A stretch of DNA of 64,000 nt from Enterococcus saigonensis (GTDB taxonomy: Bacteria > Bacillota > Bacilli > Lactobacillales > Enterococcaceae): assembly GCF_011397115.1 (NCBI RefSeq), contig NZ_AP022822.1, positions 1,369,501-1,433,500 of the forward strand. The letters are read 5' to 3'. Each line of letters starts with the position of its first letter. The stretch's first letter is position 1. The notes beneath the pieces were generated by a model, which made no database searches, was not told the origin of the DNA, and saw only the letters and a program-made list of their open reading frames with translations. The position numbers and the translations under genes are program-made. Shown here in pieces: positions 50,820 through 59,616 of this stretch.

Positions 50820-52472
50820 TTAATAAAGCTGATCGGGTAAAACTGTTTTACCCAATTCTTTATTGTCTGTATAATCAATAGGAATATCAATGATAACTGG
50901 TCCTTGTGTTGACAAACCTTCTTGAATTGCTGACTCTAACTCAGATTTAGTAGTTGCACGTAATCCCTTAGCGCCAAATGCTTCAGCATATTTAACAAAG
51001 TCAACTGAACCAAAGTGAACACCAGAAGAACGATTGTATTTCATTTCTTCTTGAAATTCCACCATATTATAACTACCATCATTCCAAATTAAATGAATAA
51101 TTTTTTGTTTTAGCCGTACAGCGGTTTCGAGTTCTTGCGCGGAAAATAAAAATCCACCATCGCCTGAAATAGAAAAAATTTGCGTATTTGGTCGTACCAA
51201 TGCAGCTGAAATAGCCCAAGGCAAAGCAACGCCTAACGTTTGCATCCCATTACTAAATAATAGTGTTCGAGGTTCATAACTCCGGAAATGCCGTGCCATC
51301 CAAATGTAGTGACTGCCAACATCCACTGTCACCGTCATTTCATCGGAAACATTTTTTTGTAGAGTATCAATAACTTCTAGTGGATGAACACGACCTGGCT
51401 GAGTCGTACTTTGGCGCGTAACTACAGTTAATTTACTTTGCAAAGTAGCTAGATAGTATTTCGCATCTGCTGATAGTTGATATTTTTTAATGGCACCACT
51501 TAGTTTTTCAATTGTTTGGGCAATACTACCAATTAATTCTAATTCTGGTTGCATATATTGATCAATCTCCATTGGTACTTCATCGATCACGATAATTCGA
51601 GCATCTTTTTCAGCATTCCAATTACGGGCTTCATATTCAATTGGATCATAGCCAATTGCTATTACTAAATCACTACGTTTTAACAGCATATCTCCTGGTT
51701 GATTTCGAAATAAGCCAACACGCCCAAAAAAATGATCCTCCAATTCTCGTGAAATAATACCCGCTCCTTGAAAAGTTTCCACAACCGGCATTCCCGTTTT
51801 TTCAACTAATCTTCTTATTGCAGCTGTTTCCCTTTGACCCGAAGCACGCATTCCAACCAACAACGTGGGCAATTTGGCTTCATTAATTCGTCGCATTAAT
51901 TCATCAATATCCTCATTAAGAGCAACACCCAACTTTGGTGCTGACAATGGATTAATTGCTTCACTGTTAACTATACCATCTGTGACATCTTGTGGAATTG
52001 ATAAAAAACTTGCGCCCTTTTTAGCAGTTTTGGCAATCCGATAAGCATTGGCAATACTCTCTGAAAGATTTTCTGGATCCTGAATTTCTGAACTATATTT
52101 GGTAATTGGGGCAAATAATGCTGCATTATCCATGCTTTGATGTGTCAATTTGGAAAGATCAGAGCGTTTCACTTGTCCTGCTAAAGCCAATACAGGATCG
52201 CCTTCAGCAGTTGCAGTTACTAACCCTGTTGCTAGATTACTGGCTCCTGGGCCACTGGTTGCTACTACTACGCCCGGTTCACCAGTCAAACGCCCGATTG
52301 CCTGCGCCATAAAAGCAGCGTTTTGTTCGTGACGCGCTAGAATCAACTGGGGACCATGATCTTCTAACGTATCAAAAACACCATCAATCTTTGCGCCGGG
52401 AATGCCAAAGATAAATGGAACGTTATGATTTTCCAAACTATTAACAATAATTTCTGCACCTTTTTTACCCAC
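50820..52472 (-). CDS. alsS: catabolic acetolactate synthase
   Basis: Condenses two pyruvates to acetolactate. From GTG 52472 (AAGGAG, 10 nt away) it is 550 residues, matching AlsS; ATGs further up give a 17-residue extension without family likeness. ThDP-enzyme motifs: FGIPGAKIDGVFD, ARHEQNAAFMAQ, GDGGFLFSAQELETAVR and NDGSYNMV. It is the FAD-independent AlsS kind; no ilvN regulatory gene follows. Confidence 0.93.
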   Translation of the reverse strand: MGKKGAEIIVNSLENHNVPFIFGIPGAKIDGVFDTLEDHGPQLILARHEQNAAFMAQAIGRLTGEPGVVVATSGPGASNLATGLVTATAEGDPVLALAGQVKRSDLSKLTHQSMDNAALFAPITKYSSEIQDPENLSESIANAYRIAKTAKKGASFLSIPQDVTDGIVNSEAINPLSAPKLGVALNEDIDELMRRINEAKLPTLLVGMRASGQRETAAIRRLVEKTGMPVVETFQGAGIISRELEDHFFGRVGLFRNQPGDMLLKRSDLVIAIGYDPIEYEARNWNAEKDARIIVIDEVPMEIDQYMQPELELIGSIAQTIEKLSGAIKKYQLSADAKYYLATLQSKLTVVTRQSTTQPGRVHPLEVIDTLQKNVSDEMTVTVDVGSHYIWMARHFRSYEPRTLLFSNGMQTLGVALPWAISAALVRPNTQIFSISGDGGFLFSAQELETAVRLKQKIIHLIWNDGSYNMVEFQEEMKYNRSSGVHFGSVDFVKYAEAFGAKGLRATTKSELESAIQEGLSTQGPVIIDIPIDYTDNKELGKTVLPDQLY

Positions 52473-52513
52473 TGTACTACATCTCCTTAAAAACTGTATC
52501 ATTATCAAATAAT

Positions 52514-52542
52514 AATTTAGCACTTATTTATTTAATTATCAA
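52514..52542 (-). promoter_or_regulatory. alsS promoter
   Basis: TTGATA (52537-52542), 17-nt spacer, TAAATT (52514-52519) preceded by TG. Located about 40 nt before the GTG start. Confidence 0.65.
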
Positions 52543-52663
52543 CAATGTAACACTATCGATTATTGTTTTACTGAAAATTAATGTTTTTTTCAATTCATTT
52601 GATATTGATCCGTGTATTCGTTCACTTCAAATAAATCGTTTGCGTAAATATTTAGAACAAATG

Positions 52664-52690
52664 AAAAAGGATGCATCACTGCACCCTTTT
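52664..52690 (-). terminator. terminator downstream of the PdxK/ThiD kinase gene
   Basis: AAAAGGGTGCA pairs with TGCATCCTTTT (one G-U) on minus, then TTC. It lies 57 nt after the stop. Short T-run, moderate strength. Confidence 0.6.
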
Positions 52691-52747
52691 TATTGCGATA
52701 AGACACCAAACTTCTATTGCGTCACACTCAAATCATACTACTCTTTC

Positions 52748-53554
52748 TTAAAAATCATTACCAGCCCAGTGATTAATCGGACCAAACTTGTGTCCAATAA
52801 CTAATTCAGCTGCAATTGCTTTATTGACAAATTCTTTAGCGGTTTTTACTGCTATTAATACTTCTTGACCTTTGGCTAACTCAGCAGTAATACAAGCCGA
52901 TAAGGAGTCTCCGGTACCATTTATCCGTTCTGTTTTATGGTATGGTGCCTCCAACCAATGACTTTCTCCTGTTTCTAATAACAAGTAATCCACAACTTTT
53001 GTTTGTTTCCCATCTTGATGAGCACCTTTGATTACGATGTTTTTAGCACCCATTTTTTGTAAAATGCGAGCAGCTATTTCAAAGTCTTTTGCTGTATCCA
53101 ATTTCATATCTGTTAGTTTTTCTGCTTCGTAAAAGTTCGGTGTTAAAACAAAAGCTAAAGGAATCAACTCTTTTTTTAACGTTGCTAAAGCGTCTTCTTC
53201 GATTAGCATATTACCATGTTTTGTCATAATAACAGGATCTACCACCAAAGGACCAAAATCATACTGACGATAATTTCTAACGATTGCCTGTATTAATTCT
53301 GAATTGGCAAGCATTCCAGTCTTGCTGGCACGAATCTGGTAATCGGCTGCTAGCAATTCAAATTGTTTATCAATAAATTCTGTCGGTAAAGTTACACTTG
53401 CCCCAATTCCATAAGAATTACCTGCTACACAAGCCGTCAATACAGATGCACCATACACTTTTCTTGCAAAAAAAGTATGTAGATCTGCTTGCATGCCAGC
53501 TGAGCCATCACTATCAGAACCTGCAATAGTTAAAGCTTGTGGGTATTGTTCCAT
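52748..53554 (-). CDS. PdxK/ThiD-type (pyridoxine or hydroxymethylpyrimidine) kinase
   Basis: 268 residues from ATG 53554; the TTG at 53563 is within 2 nt of its site. Ribokinase fold: ALTIAGSDSDGSAGMQADL at the start, VVDPVIMTKHG, LTPNFYEAEKLT and the anion hole GTGDSLSA. Canonical ThiD and Gram-positive PdxK have Cys-Thr (GxGCTxSA) where this has Asp-Ser. Single gene; no thiamine or B6 genes nearby, so B6 salvage or HMP phosphorylation cannot be decided. Confidence 0.8.
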   Translation of the reverse strand: MEQYPQALTIAGSDSDGSAGMQADLHTFFARKVYGASVLTACVAGNSYGIGASVTLPTEFIDKQFELLAADYQIRASKTGMLANSELIQAIVRNYRQYDFGPLVVDPVIMTKHGNMLIEEDALATLKKELIPLAFVLTPNFYEAEKLTDMKLDTAKDFEIAARILQKMGAKNIVIKGAHQDGKQTKVVDYLLLETGESHWLEAPYHKTERINGTGDSLSACITAELAKGQEVLIAVKTAKEFVNKAIAAELVIGHKFGPINHWAGNDF

Positions 53555-53667
53555 CGTTGTCAATCTCCTTTATTCTTTTATCCTTTCATTATACTCTTTT
53601 GCAAAAAAAATACGTAACGAAATGTTGTGTATTCAAATTACATCAATCCTTAGCTGTTTTAGGACAA

Positions 53668-53703
53668 TAAAATAGAACAGAAGAAGTAATCTTCTGTTCT
53701 ATT
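53668..53703 (-). terminator. terminator of the RlmCD-like gene
   Basis: AATAGAACAGAAGA pairs with TCTTCTGTTCTATT around a 6-nt loop, then TTATTG on minus. Confidence 0.75.
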
Positions 53704-53731
53704 GCATGCTATTTTTAGTTGCAAATTAGGA

Positions 53732-55111
53732 TTATTTTTTAGTTAAAAGCCCGATTGCTTCCACATGAGTGGTTTGCGGGAATAAATCTACGGGTTGGAT
53801 TTTCTCACATGTATACCCTTTTGCCTTAAAATCAATTAAATCTCGCGCCATTGTGCCTGGATTACATGAAATATAAATTATTTTTTCTGGATTCATCTCA
53901 CACGCCGCGGTAATAAAATCTGTTGTTAATCCTTTACGAGGGGGATCAACAAAGATCACAGCTGGTTGCATTTCTTCTTTTACCCATTGCCCCATTACCT
54001 TTGTTGCATCGCCGACAAGGTAAGTTGCATTGTCAATTTCATTTAACTCGGCATTTTTCTTTGCATCTGCAACAGCTTCTGCAATAGACTCCATACCGTA
54101 AACGTGTTTGACCCGGTTTGCAACGGACAAACCAATTGTACCGATACCAGCATAAGCATCGATCACAACATCATTAGGCTTTAGTGCTGCCATTTCAAAA
54201 GCTGTTTCATACAATACTTCTGTTTGTTCGGTGTTAACCTGATAGAAAGATTTTGCTGAAATGCGGAAAGTTTTTCCCAATAATGTATCTTCAATATAAT
54301 CTTGACCATAAAGAACTTTTTCATGTTCGCCTAAAATGACATTTGTCTTTTCCGTATTAATATTTTGTATAACACTAACAACTTCAGGGATTTCTTTGTG
54401 AATTTGGGACGCAATTTCTTCGGCTTTGAAGAATTTATTACGTAAAGTGACTAAAACAACCATCATTTGACGAGAATAGTGACCTTGTCGAATAACAATA
54501 TGACGCAATAAACCTTCATGTTGTTGCTCATTGTACGCTTTTACCTTAAAACGTTCTAAAATATCACGAACTTTAATAATGGCTGCGTCAATTGCGGGAT
54601 CTTGAATATAAAAATCTTCAATCGCTACTAAATCATGACTATTTTTACGATAAAAACCTGTTTGTAATTGTCCATCTTTTCGACGTACTGGGATTTGAGC
54701 TTTGTTGCGGTAGCCTGACGGTTTTGCCATTCCTATCGTTGGTAAAACAGGAATAGCAGGCATCTTAGCAATTTTTTGCAAAACATTTTCGACTTGCTTT
54801 TGTTTAAATAGTAATTGTTCTTCGTACGCCAAATGACTTAATGGTGCAATACCTGTTCGCAATAAATCTTCATTGGCAACTTCAACACGTTTTGCACTTT
54901 TTTCTAAATACGAAACAACTCTCCCAATACCAAATTTTTTTCCAACTTTAATTACTTTTAAAATAACTTTTTCACCAGGAAGTGCGTTATCAACAAATAA
55001 AGGATAGTTGTCAATCTTAGCAACGCCCATTCCTTCATACGTTAAATCTAAAATAGTAACTTCATATGCATTATTCTTTTCTACGGGATATACGTGATCT
55101 GTTTTTTTCAT
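53732..55111 (-). CDS. rlmD: 23S rRNA (uracil-5-)-methyltransferase, RlmCD/RumA family
   Basis: 459 residues from ATG 55111 (TAGGAGG site); codons up to 55228 cross the dagK terminator. TRAM domain (about 10-70, VTILDLTYEGMGVAKID), then the RumA catalytic part with DAYAGIGTIGL, FVDPPRKGL and catalytic cysteine in YISCNPGTMARDL. The four [4Fe-4S] cysteines of the E. coli enzyme are missing: the region reads LLRTGIAPLSHLAYEEQ instead of a CxxCGGCxxQH-like block. Makes m5U in 23S rRNA, probably at two sites in Gram-positives. Confidence 0.9.
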   Translation of the reverse strand: MKKTDHVYPVEKNNAYEVTILDLTYEGMGVAKIDNYPLFVDNALPGEKVILKVIKVGKKFGIGRVVSYLEKSAKRVEVANEDLLRTGIAPLSHLAYEEQLLFKQKQVENVLQKIAKMPAIPVLPTIGMAKPSGYRNKAQIPVRRKDGQLQTGFYRKNSHDLVAIEDFYIQDPAIDAAIIKVRDILERFKVKAYNEQQHEGLLRHIVIRQGHYSRQMMVVLVTLRNKFFKAEEIASQIHKEIPEVVSVIQNINTEKTNVILGEHEKVLYGQDYIEDTLLGKTFRISAKSFYQVNTEQTEVLYETAFEMAALKPNDVVIDAYAGIGTIGLSVANRVKHVYGMESIAEAVADAKKNAELNEIDNATYLVGDATKVMGQWVKEEMQPAVIFVDPPRKGLTTDFITAACEMNPEKIIYISCNPGTMARDLIDFKAKGYTCEKIQPVDLFPQTTHVEAIGLLTKK

Positions 55112-55215
55112 AGTTCCTCCTAAGTTTAAAACAAAAAACAACCAGAAAGGCTGTTGACTGACTTTTCTAAAACAATCCTTGTTCATTCTAAGGCATAAGT
55201 TTGACTTATACAACC

Positions 55216-55252
55216 AAAAACTCCACATCCAACTTAGTGAATGTGGAGTTTA
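55216..55252 (-). terminator. dagK terminator
   Basis: AAACTCCACAT pairs with ATGTGGAGTTT, then TTTGG on minus, 4 nt after the stop. Upstream of the methyltransferase gene there is another weak CAAC-CC/GG-TTG stem (about 55140-55160). Confidence 0.78.
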
Positions 55253-55255
55253 TAA

Positions 55256-56308
55256 TTATTTCTTATCATTTTGGTCAGCAATTTGACCATCACCGTCAAT
55301 ATCTTCATCGGTTAATTTTTCAACTTCTTTAATAAAGTCACGACTAACCTCTTCGTAATCAGCTTCTTCTTCCTCATACCCTACCACCGCATCATCTGGA
55401 ATAGCATCCAAATTAGCATACATCTCAATATGATGATGATGATTAACAAAGGTCATGGGAGCATCTCCGCCATATTCGCCATCTAAATTAATCATTAAGC
55501 GGTTTTTTTCGCCCACAGTATTTACTTCTAAATAGCTTGTTTTTGTATAAATAATACGTTTATCATTAATGTGTTTACCACCATTTAACATCAAAGCCAC
55601 CAAATGGACAATTTCGAAAATATTTGCAGTTTTCACAATAATTAATGAAAATTTACCATCATCTAACTTAGCATCTGGTGCTATTTGTTCAAAACCACCG
55701 ACTGAATTTGTTAAAGCTAAGAAAAACATCGAAGCATCACCTTGATATTCGCCTTCATCATATTTCAGATGCATTTTAATTGGTTTCACCCGAGGTAATA
55801 ATTCAGCCCCCTTAGCTAGATAAGCTAAGTACCCAAAAATACTTTTTAATTCTGAAGGCACTTCATAGGTTAATTCCGTTAAATGCCCACCGGCTGCAAT
55901 ATTAATAAAGTAATTTTCTTTTGCTTGACCAATATCCATTTTGATTGTTTGGTTTTTCAAAATAACTTCTGCTGCCGCTTTTAAGTCATCACGAGGAATT
56001 TTTAACGCTCTAGCATAATCATTCGTAGTCCCAGCCGGAATAATTGCCATTTTAGGACGTTTTTTTAATGGCGCAATACCATTAACGACTTCGTTAATGG
56101 TACCGTCACCACCGGCTGCTACAATTAAATCAAAACCAGCTTTAGCAACCCGACAAGCTTCATTTTTAGCTGAGTTTGGTTCAGGAGTTGTTGCAAAAGC
56201 ACTGGCTTCAAAACCAGCTTGTTCTAATACTTGTAATATATCAGCTAAGCTACGTTTTGTTGCTTCTTTACCTGAAGTTGGATTGTAAATCACGCGTGCC
56301 TTTTTCAT
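55256..56308 (-). CDS. dagK: diacylglycerol kinase (soluble DgkB type)
   Basis: 350 residues. DAGK catalytic motifs: YNPTSGKE at 8-15, GGDGTINEVVNG from 66, PAGTTNDYARAL. Phosphorylates diacylglycerol released by lipoteichoic acid synthesis, feeding it back to phosphatidic acid. The C-terminus carries an acidic tail with DIDGDGQIADQN, which looks like an EF-hand calcium loop (D1, D3, D5, G6, I8). Lies 7 nt after gatB, so the gat-dagK unit is one transcript. Confidence 0.93.
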   Translation of the reverse strand: MKKARVIYNPTSGKEATKRSLADILQVLEQAGFEASAFATTPEPNSAKNEACRVAKAGFDLIVAAGGDGTINEVVNGIAPLKKRPKMAIIPAGTTNDYARALKIPRDDLKAAAEVILKNQTIKMDIGQAKENYFINIAAGGHLTELTYEVPSELKSIFGYLAYLAKGAELLPRVKPIKMHLKYDEGEYQGDASMFFLALTNSVGGFEQIAPDAKLDDGKFSLIIVKTANIFEIVHLVALMLNGGKHINDKRIIYTKTSYLEVNTVGEKNRLMINLDGEYGGDAPMTFVNHHHHIEMYANLDAIPDDAVVGYEEEEADYEEVSRDFIKEVEKLTDEDIDGDGQIADQNDKK

Positions 56309-56315
56309 ACTCTTA

Positions 56316-57746
56316 TCAGCGTTTGGCCAATTCAGTCTGTAACAATTGGTTAACCACGGCCGGATTCGCTTTCCCTTTCGTTTGTTTCATGATTTGTCCC
56401 ACTAAAAAGCCGACTGCACGATCTTTTCCATTTTTAAAATCCTCAATTGATTGTGCGTTCTGATCCAAAACTTCATTGATGATTGGTAATAGTTGTGCAG
56501 GGTCAGACAATTGTACTAATCCTTTTGCCTCTACAACAGCTTTAGCCTCGCCACCATTTTGAATTAATTCACGGAAGACTTTCTTGGCAATTTTTGAACT
56601 AATTGTACCATCTTGGATTAAAACAATCATACCGGCTAAGTTTTCTGGCGTGAGTTTTGTTTCACCTAATTCTAGTTTTTCACTATTAAGATAAGCAGAA
56701 ACTTCTCCCATTAGCCAGTTTGAAGCAAGTTTGGCATCAGCTCCTGCTTGTAATGTCGCTTCAAAGAAATCAGACATTTCTTTTGTTAAAGTTAAGACTT
56801 TGGCATCGTATTCTGGCAAACCAAATTCATTAATGTAACGTAAACGACGAGAAGCTGGTAGTTCTGGTAATGTTGCTTTCACTTTACTAATCCATTCATC
56901 ATCAATGACAAAACGAGGAATATCTGGTTCTGGGAAATAACGGTAATCACTTGAACCTTCTTTGACCCGCATCAAAATTGTTTTATTCGTTGTTTCATCA
57001 AAGCGGCGTGTTTCTTGTTGAATTTCGCCACCTGAAAGTAAAACTTTTGCCTGACGCTTTTCTTCAAAAGCTAAACCTTTTTTTACAAAGCTCATAGAAT
57101 TTAAGTTTTTCAATTCTGTTTTAGTGCCAAATTCTTCTTGACCATAAGGACGGATAGAAATATTGGCATCACAACGCATTGAGCCTTCTTCCATTTTTAC
57201 ATCTGAAACATCTGTAAACAAGATAATGGATCGCAAAGCTTCTAAATAAGCATAGGCTTCTTCTGGCGAACGCATATCTGCTTCTGAAACAATTTCAATC
57301 AACGGAGTTCCTTGCCGATTCAAATCAACATACGAGTAGCCGCCAATGCCGTGCATATTTTTACCAGCATCTTCTTCTAAATGAACTCGTTCAATTCTAA
57401 TTTTTTTCTTTTTGCCATCCACTTCAATTTCAATCCAACCGTCGTGTCCAATTGGTTGATCAAACTGAGAAATTTGGTACGCTTTTGGATTATCGGGATA
57501 AAAATAGTTTTTACGATCAAAATGGGTTTCTTTTGAAATTTCACAGTTCAAAGCCAAAGCTGCTTTCATTCCAAACTCAACGGCAGCTTTATTCATAACG
57601 GGTAATACACCTGGATAACCCCAGTCGATCACATTTGTGTTACTGTTTGGTTCTGCTCCAAAGTGCGCCGGTGCAGGCGAAAAGATTTTAGAGTTGGTTT
57701 TTAGTTCTACGTGAACTTCTAACCCAATAACTGTTTCAAAATTCAT
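56316..57746 (-). CDS. gatB: aspartyl/glutamyl-tRNA amidotransferase subunit B
   Basis: 476 residues. GatB signature region FETVIGLEVHVELKTNSKIF at the start (cited as ETVIGLEVHVEL), SDYRYFPEPDIP in the centre, and the C-terminal YqeY-like tRNA-binding tail (SKIAKKVFRELIQNGG). Activates the mischarged Glu- or Asp-tRNA with ATP and transfers ammonia from GatA. Stop-start overlap with gatA by one base. Confidence 0.96.
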   Translation of the reverse strand: MNFETVIGLEVHVELKTNSKIFSPAPAHFGAEPNSNTNVIDWGYPGVLPVMNKAAVEFGMKAALALNCEISKETHFDRKNYFYPDNPKAYQISQFDQPIGHDGWIEIEVDGKKKKIRIERVHLEEDAGKNMHGIGGYSYVDLNRQGTPLIEIVSEADMRSPEEAYAYLEALRSIILFTDVSDVKMEEGSMRCDANISIRPYGQEEFGTKTELKNLNSMSFVKKGLAFEEKRQAKVLLSGGEIQQETRRFDETTNKTILMRVKEGSSDYRYFPEPDIPRFVIDDEWISKVKATLPELPASRRLRYINEFGLPEYDAKVLTLTKEMSDFFEATLQAGADAKLASNWLMGEVSAYLNSEKLELGETKLTPENLAGMIVLIQDGTISSKIAKKVFRELIQNGGEAKAVVEAKGLVQLSDPAQLLPIINEVLDQNAQSIEDFKNGKDRAVGFLVGQIMKQTKGKANPAVVNQLLQTELAKR

Positions 57747-59215
57747 TACTTATTCCCCCCTAAAATCACTGGTTTTTGTAGATGGAAGTCAGTAGCACCT
57801 TCAAAAGCTGCAGCTGCTTGATACATGGTTACTTCATCAAATTGTTTCCCGATAATTTGTAATCCCACAGGTAGGCCTTCTGAAAATCCAGCTGGAATTG
57901 ACATACCAGGCAATCCAGCTAAGTTAACTGGAATAGTTAGAATATCACTCATATACATGGTAATTGGATCGTTAATTTTTTCACCCAAGCCAAAAGCAAC
58001 TGTTGGTGAAGCTGGACCAATAATTAAATCATAGTCATTAAAGACTTTATCAAAATCTTGTTTAATTAGTGTCCGGACTTGCCCAGCTTTTTTGAAATAA
58101 GCGTCATAATAACCTGCACTTAATGAAAACGTCCCTAACATAATCCGACGTTTTACCTCTGTACCGAAGCCTTCGCTACGTGATTTTACGTAAACATCTT
58201 CTAAATTTTCTACATTTTCAGCACGATATCCATAACGAATACCATCAAAACGTTGTAGATTTGAGCTTGCTTCAGAAGAGGCAATAATATAATAAACTGC
58301 TACGCCATATTTTGAATGCGGTAAACTTACCTCTTCTACAGTTGCACCTAATTTTTCAAAGGTCGCTGCAGCTTTTTCAATAGCTGCTTTAACACCAGGT
58401 TCCACACCTTCACCAAGATATTCTTTAGGTAATCCAATTTTTAAACCTTTAACGCCTTTTTCAAGATTTGAAGTAAAATCAGGGACAGAAATACCCGAGC
58501 TAGTACCATCTTTTTCATCATAGCCACTAATGGCATTTAGAGTTAAAGCATTATCCTTAACGTTTCGTGTTAATGGGCCAATCTGATCTAAAGAAGATGC
58601 AAAAGCAATCAAACCAAAGCGAGAAACCCGACCATAAGTTGGTTTCATCCCAACGATACCATTAAAGGCAGCAGGCTGACGAATAGAACCACCTGTATCA
58701 CTACCTAACGAAACTGGAACTTGCCCTGCTGCTACTGCTGCTGCAGAGCCACCAGAAGAGCCACCGGGAACTTTGGTGGCATCCCAAGCATTTTTAGTTT
58801 TCTTAAAATAAGAAGTTTCACTACTGCCACCCATAGCAAATTCATCCATGTTCAGCTTACCAACAGGAATCATATCAGATTGATAAATTTTATCCATTAC
58901 AGTTGCATCGTAGATAGGTTCAAAATTAGATAAAATTTTGGAAGCCGCGGTTGTCAAAATATCTTTTGATACAATATTATCTTTAATGCCAATCGGGATA
59001 CCTGCTAGTACATTATCTTCAGCAATTCCTTTTATTTCTAAAGCTTTTGCTTGTTTCATCGCTTTTTCTTCACTAATTGTAATAAAAGCATCAACATTTG
59101 CTTCTGTTTCTTTAATTCGTGCAATTGTTGCTTCAGTCAAATCAGTGGCCGTGATTTCTTTTGAAACAAGTAAGTCGTGTAACTCGCTTAAGTTCTTGTC
59201 ATACAATTTTTCCAT
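57746..59215 (-). CDS. gatA: aspartyl/glutamyl-tRNA amidotransferase subunit A
   Basis: 489 residues. Amidase triad: K78 (IPIGIKDN), cis-Ser S153 (GGSSGGSAAAVAA) and nucleophile S177 (SDTGGSIRQPAAF). Releases ammonia from glutamine for Gln- or Asn-tRNA formation. Overlaps gatC by one base and gatB by one base, giving strict coupling of the three subunits. Confidence 0.97.
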   Translation of the reverse strand: MEKLYDKNLSELHDLLVSKEITATDLTEATIARIKETEANVDAFITISEEKAMKQAKALEIKGIAEDNVLAGIPIGIKDNIVSKDILTTAASKILSNFEPIYDATVMDKIYQSDMIPVGKLNMDEFAMGGSSETSYFKKTKNAWDATKVPGGSSGGSAAAVAAGQVPVSLGSDTGGSIRQPAAFNGIVGMKPTYGRVSRFGLIAFASSLDQIGPLTRNVKDNALTLNAISGYDEKDGTSSGISVPDFTSNLEKGVKGLKIGLPKEYLGEGVEPGVKAAIEKAAATFEKLGATVEEVSLPHSKYGVAVYYIIASSEASSNLQRFDGIRYGYRAENVENLEDVYVKSRSEGFGTEVKRRIMLGTFSLSAGYYDAYFKKAGQVRTLIKQDFDKVFNDYDLIIGPASPTVAFGLGEKINDPITMYMSDILTIPVNLAGLPGMSIPAGFSEGLPVGLQIIGKQFDEVTMYQAAAAFEGATDFHLQKPVILGGNK

Positions 59216-59520
59216 TAAGCGCCAGCCTCCCCATTATCAATAATTGCCGGCACTTTAATAAAGCCGTCTTCTTTTTCTGGTACGTTTTTCATTAAATCTT
59301 CCCGATTCATTCCGGCATCTGCACGGTCAGGGCGCATCACGTTAACGGTTTCCACCACATTTGACGTAAATGGAACCCCGGTAGTATCTACTTCTTCCAA
59401 AAGTTCTACCATTTCTATTATTTTACCCAATTGATCGGTAAATTCTGCTGCTTCTGTCTCAGAAAATGAAAGTTTTGCAAGTTTGGCTACATGCTTAACT
59501 TGTTCTTCACTGATTGCCAT
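59215..59520 (-). CDS. gatC: aspartyl/glutamyl-tRNA amidotransferase subunit C
   Basis: 101 residues. HVAKLAKLSFSETEAAEFTD followed by the NVMRPD-containing loop; wraps around GatA and GatB. First gene of gatCAB-dagK. AGAAAGAAGGGG-type site before ATG 59520. Confidence 0.95.
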   Translation of the reverse strand: MAISEEQVKHVAKLAKLSFSETEAAEFTDQLGKIIEMVELLEEVDTTGVPFTSNVVETVNVMRPDRADAGMNREDLMKNVPEKEDGFIKVPAIIDNGEAGA

Positions 59521-59583
59521 ACTACCCCTTCTTTCTTACCTTTAAATACTTAAACATCATGTTTAAAATACTTTTTCTTTTCT

Positions 59584-59612
59584 ATAATGAAATAATTCTG
59601 CTTATTTTTCAA
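59584..59612 (-). promoter_or_regulatory. candidate gatC promoter
   Basis: TTGAAA (59607-59612), 17-nt spacer, CATTAT (59584-59589). It lies within the short gap after camS, which has no clear terminator. Confidence 0.45.
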
Positions 59613-59616
59613 GTCA

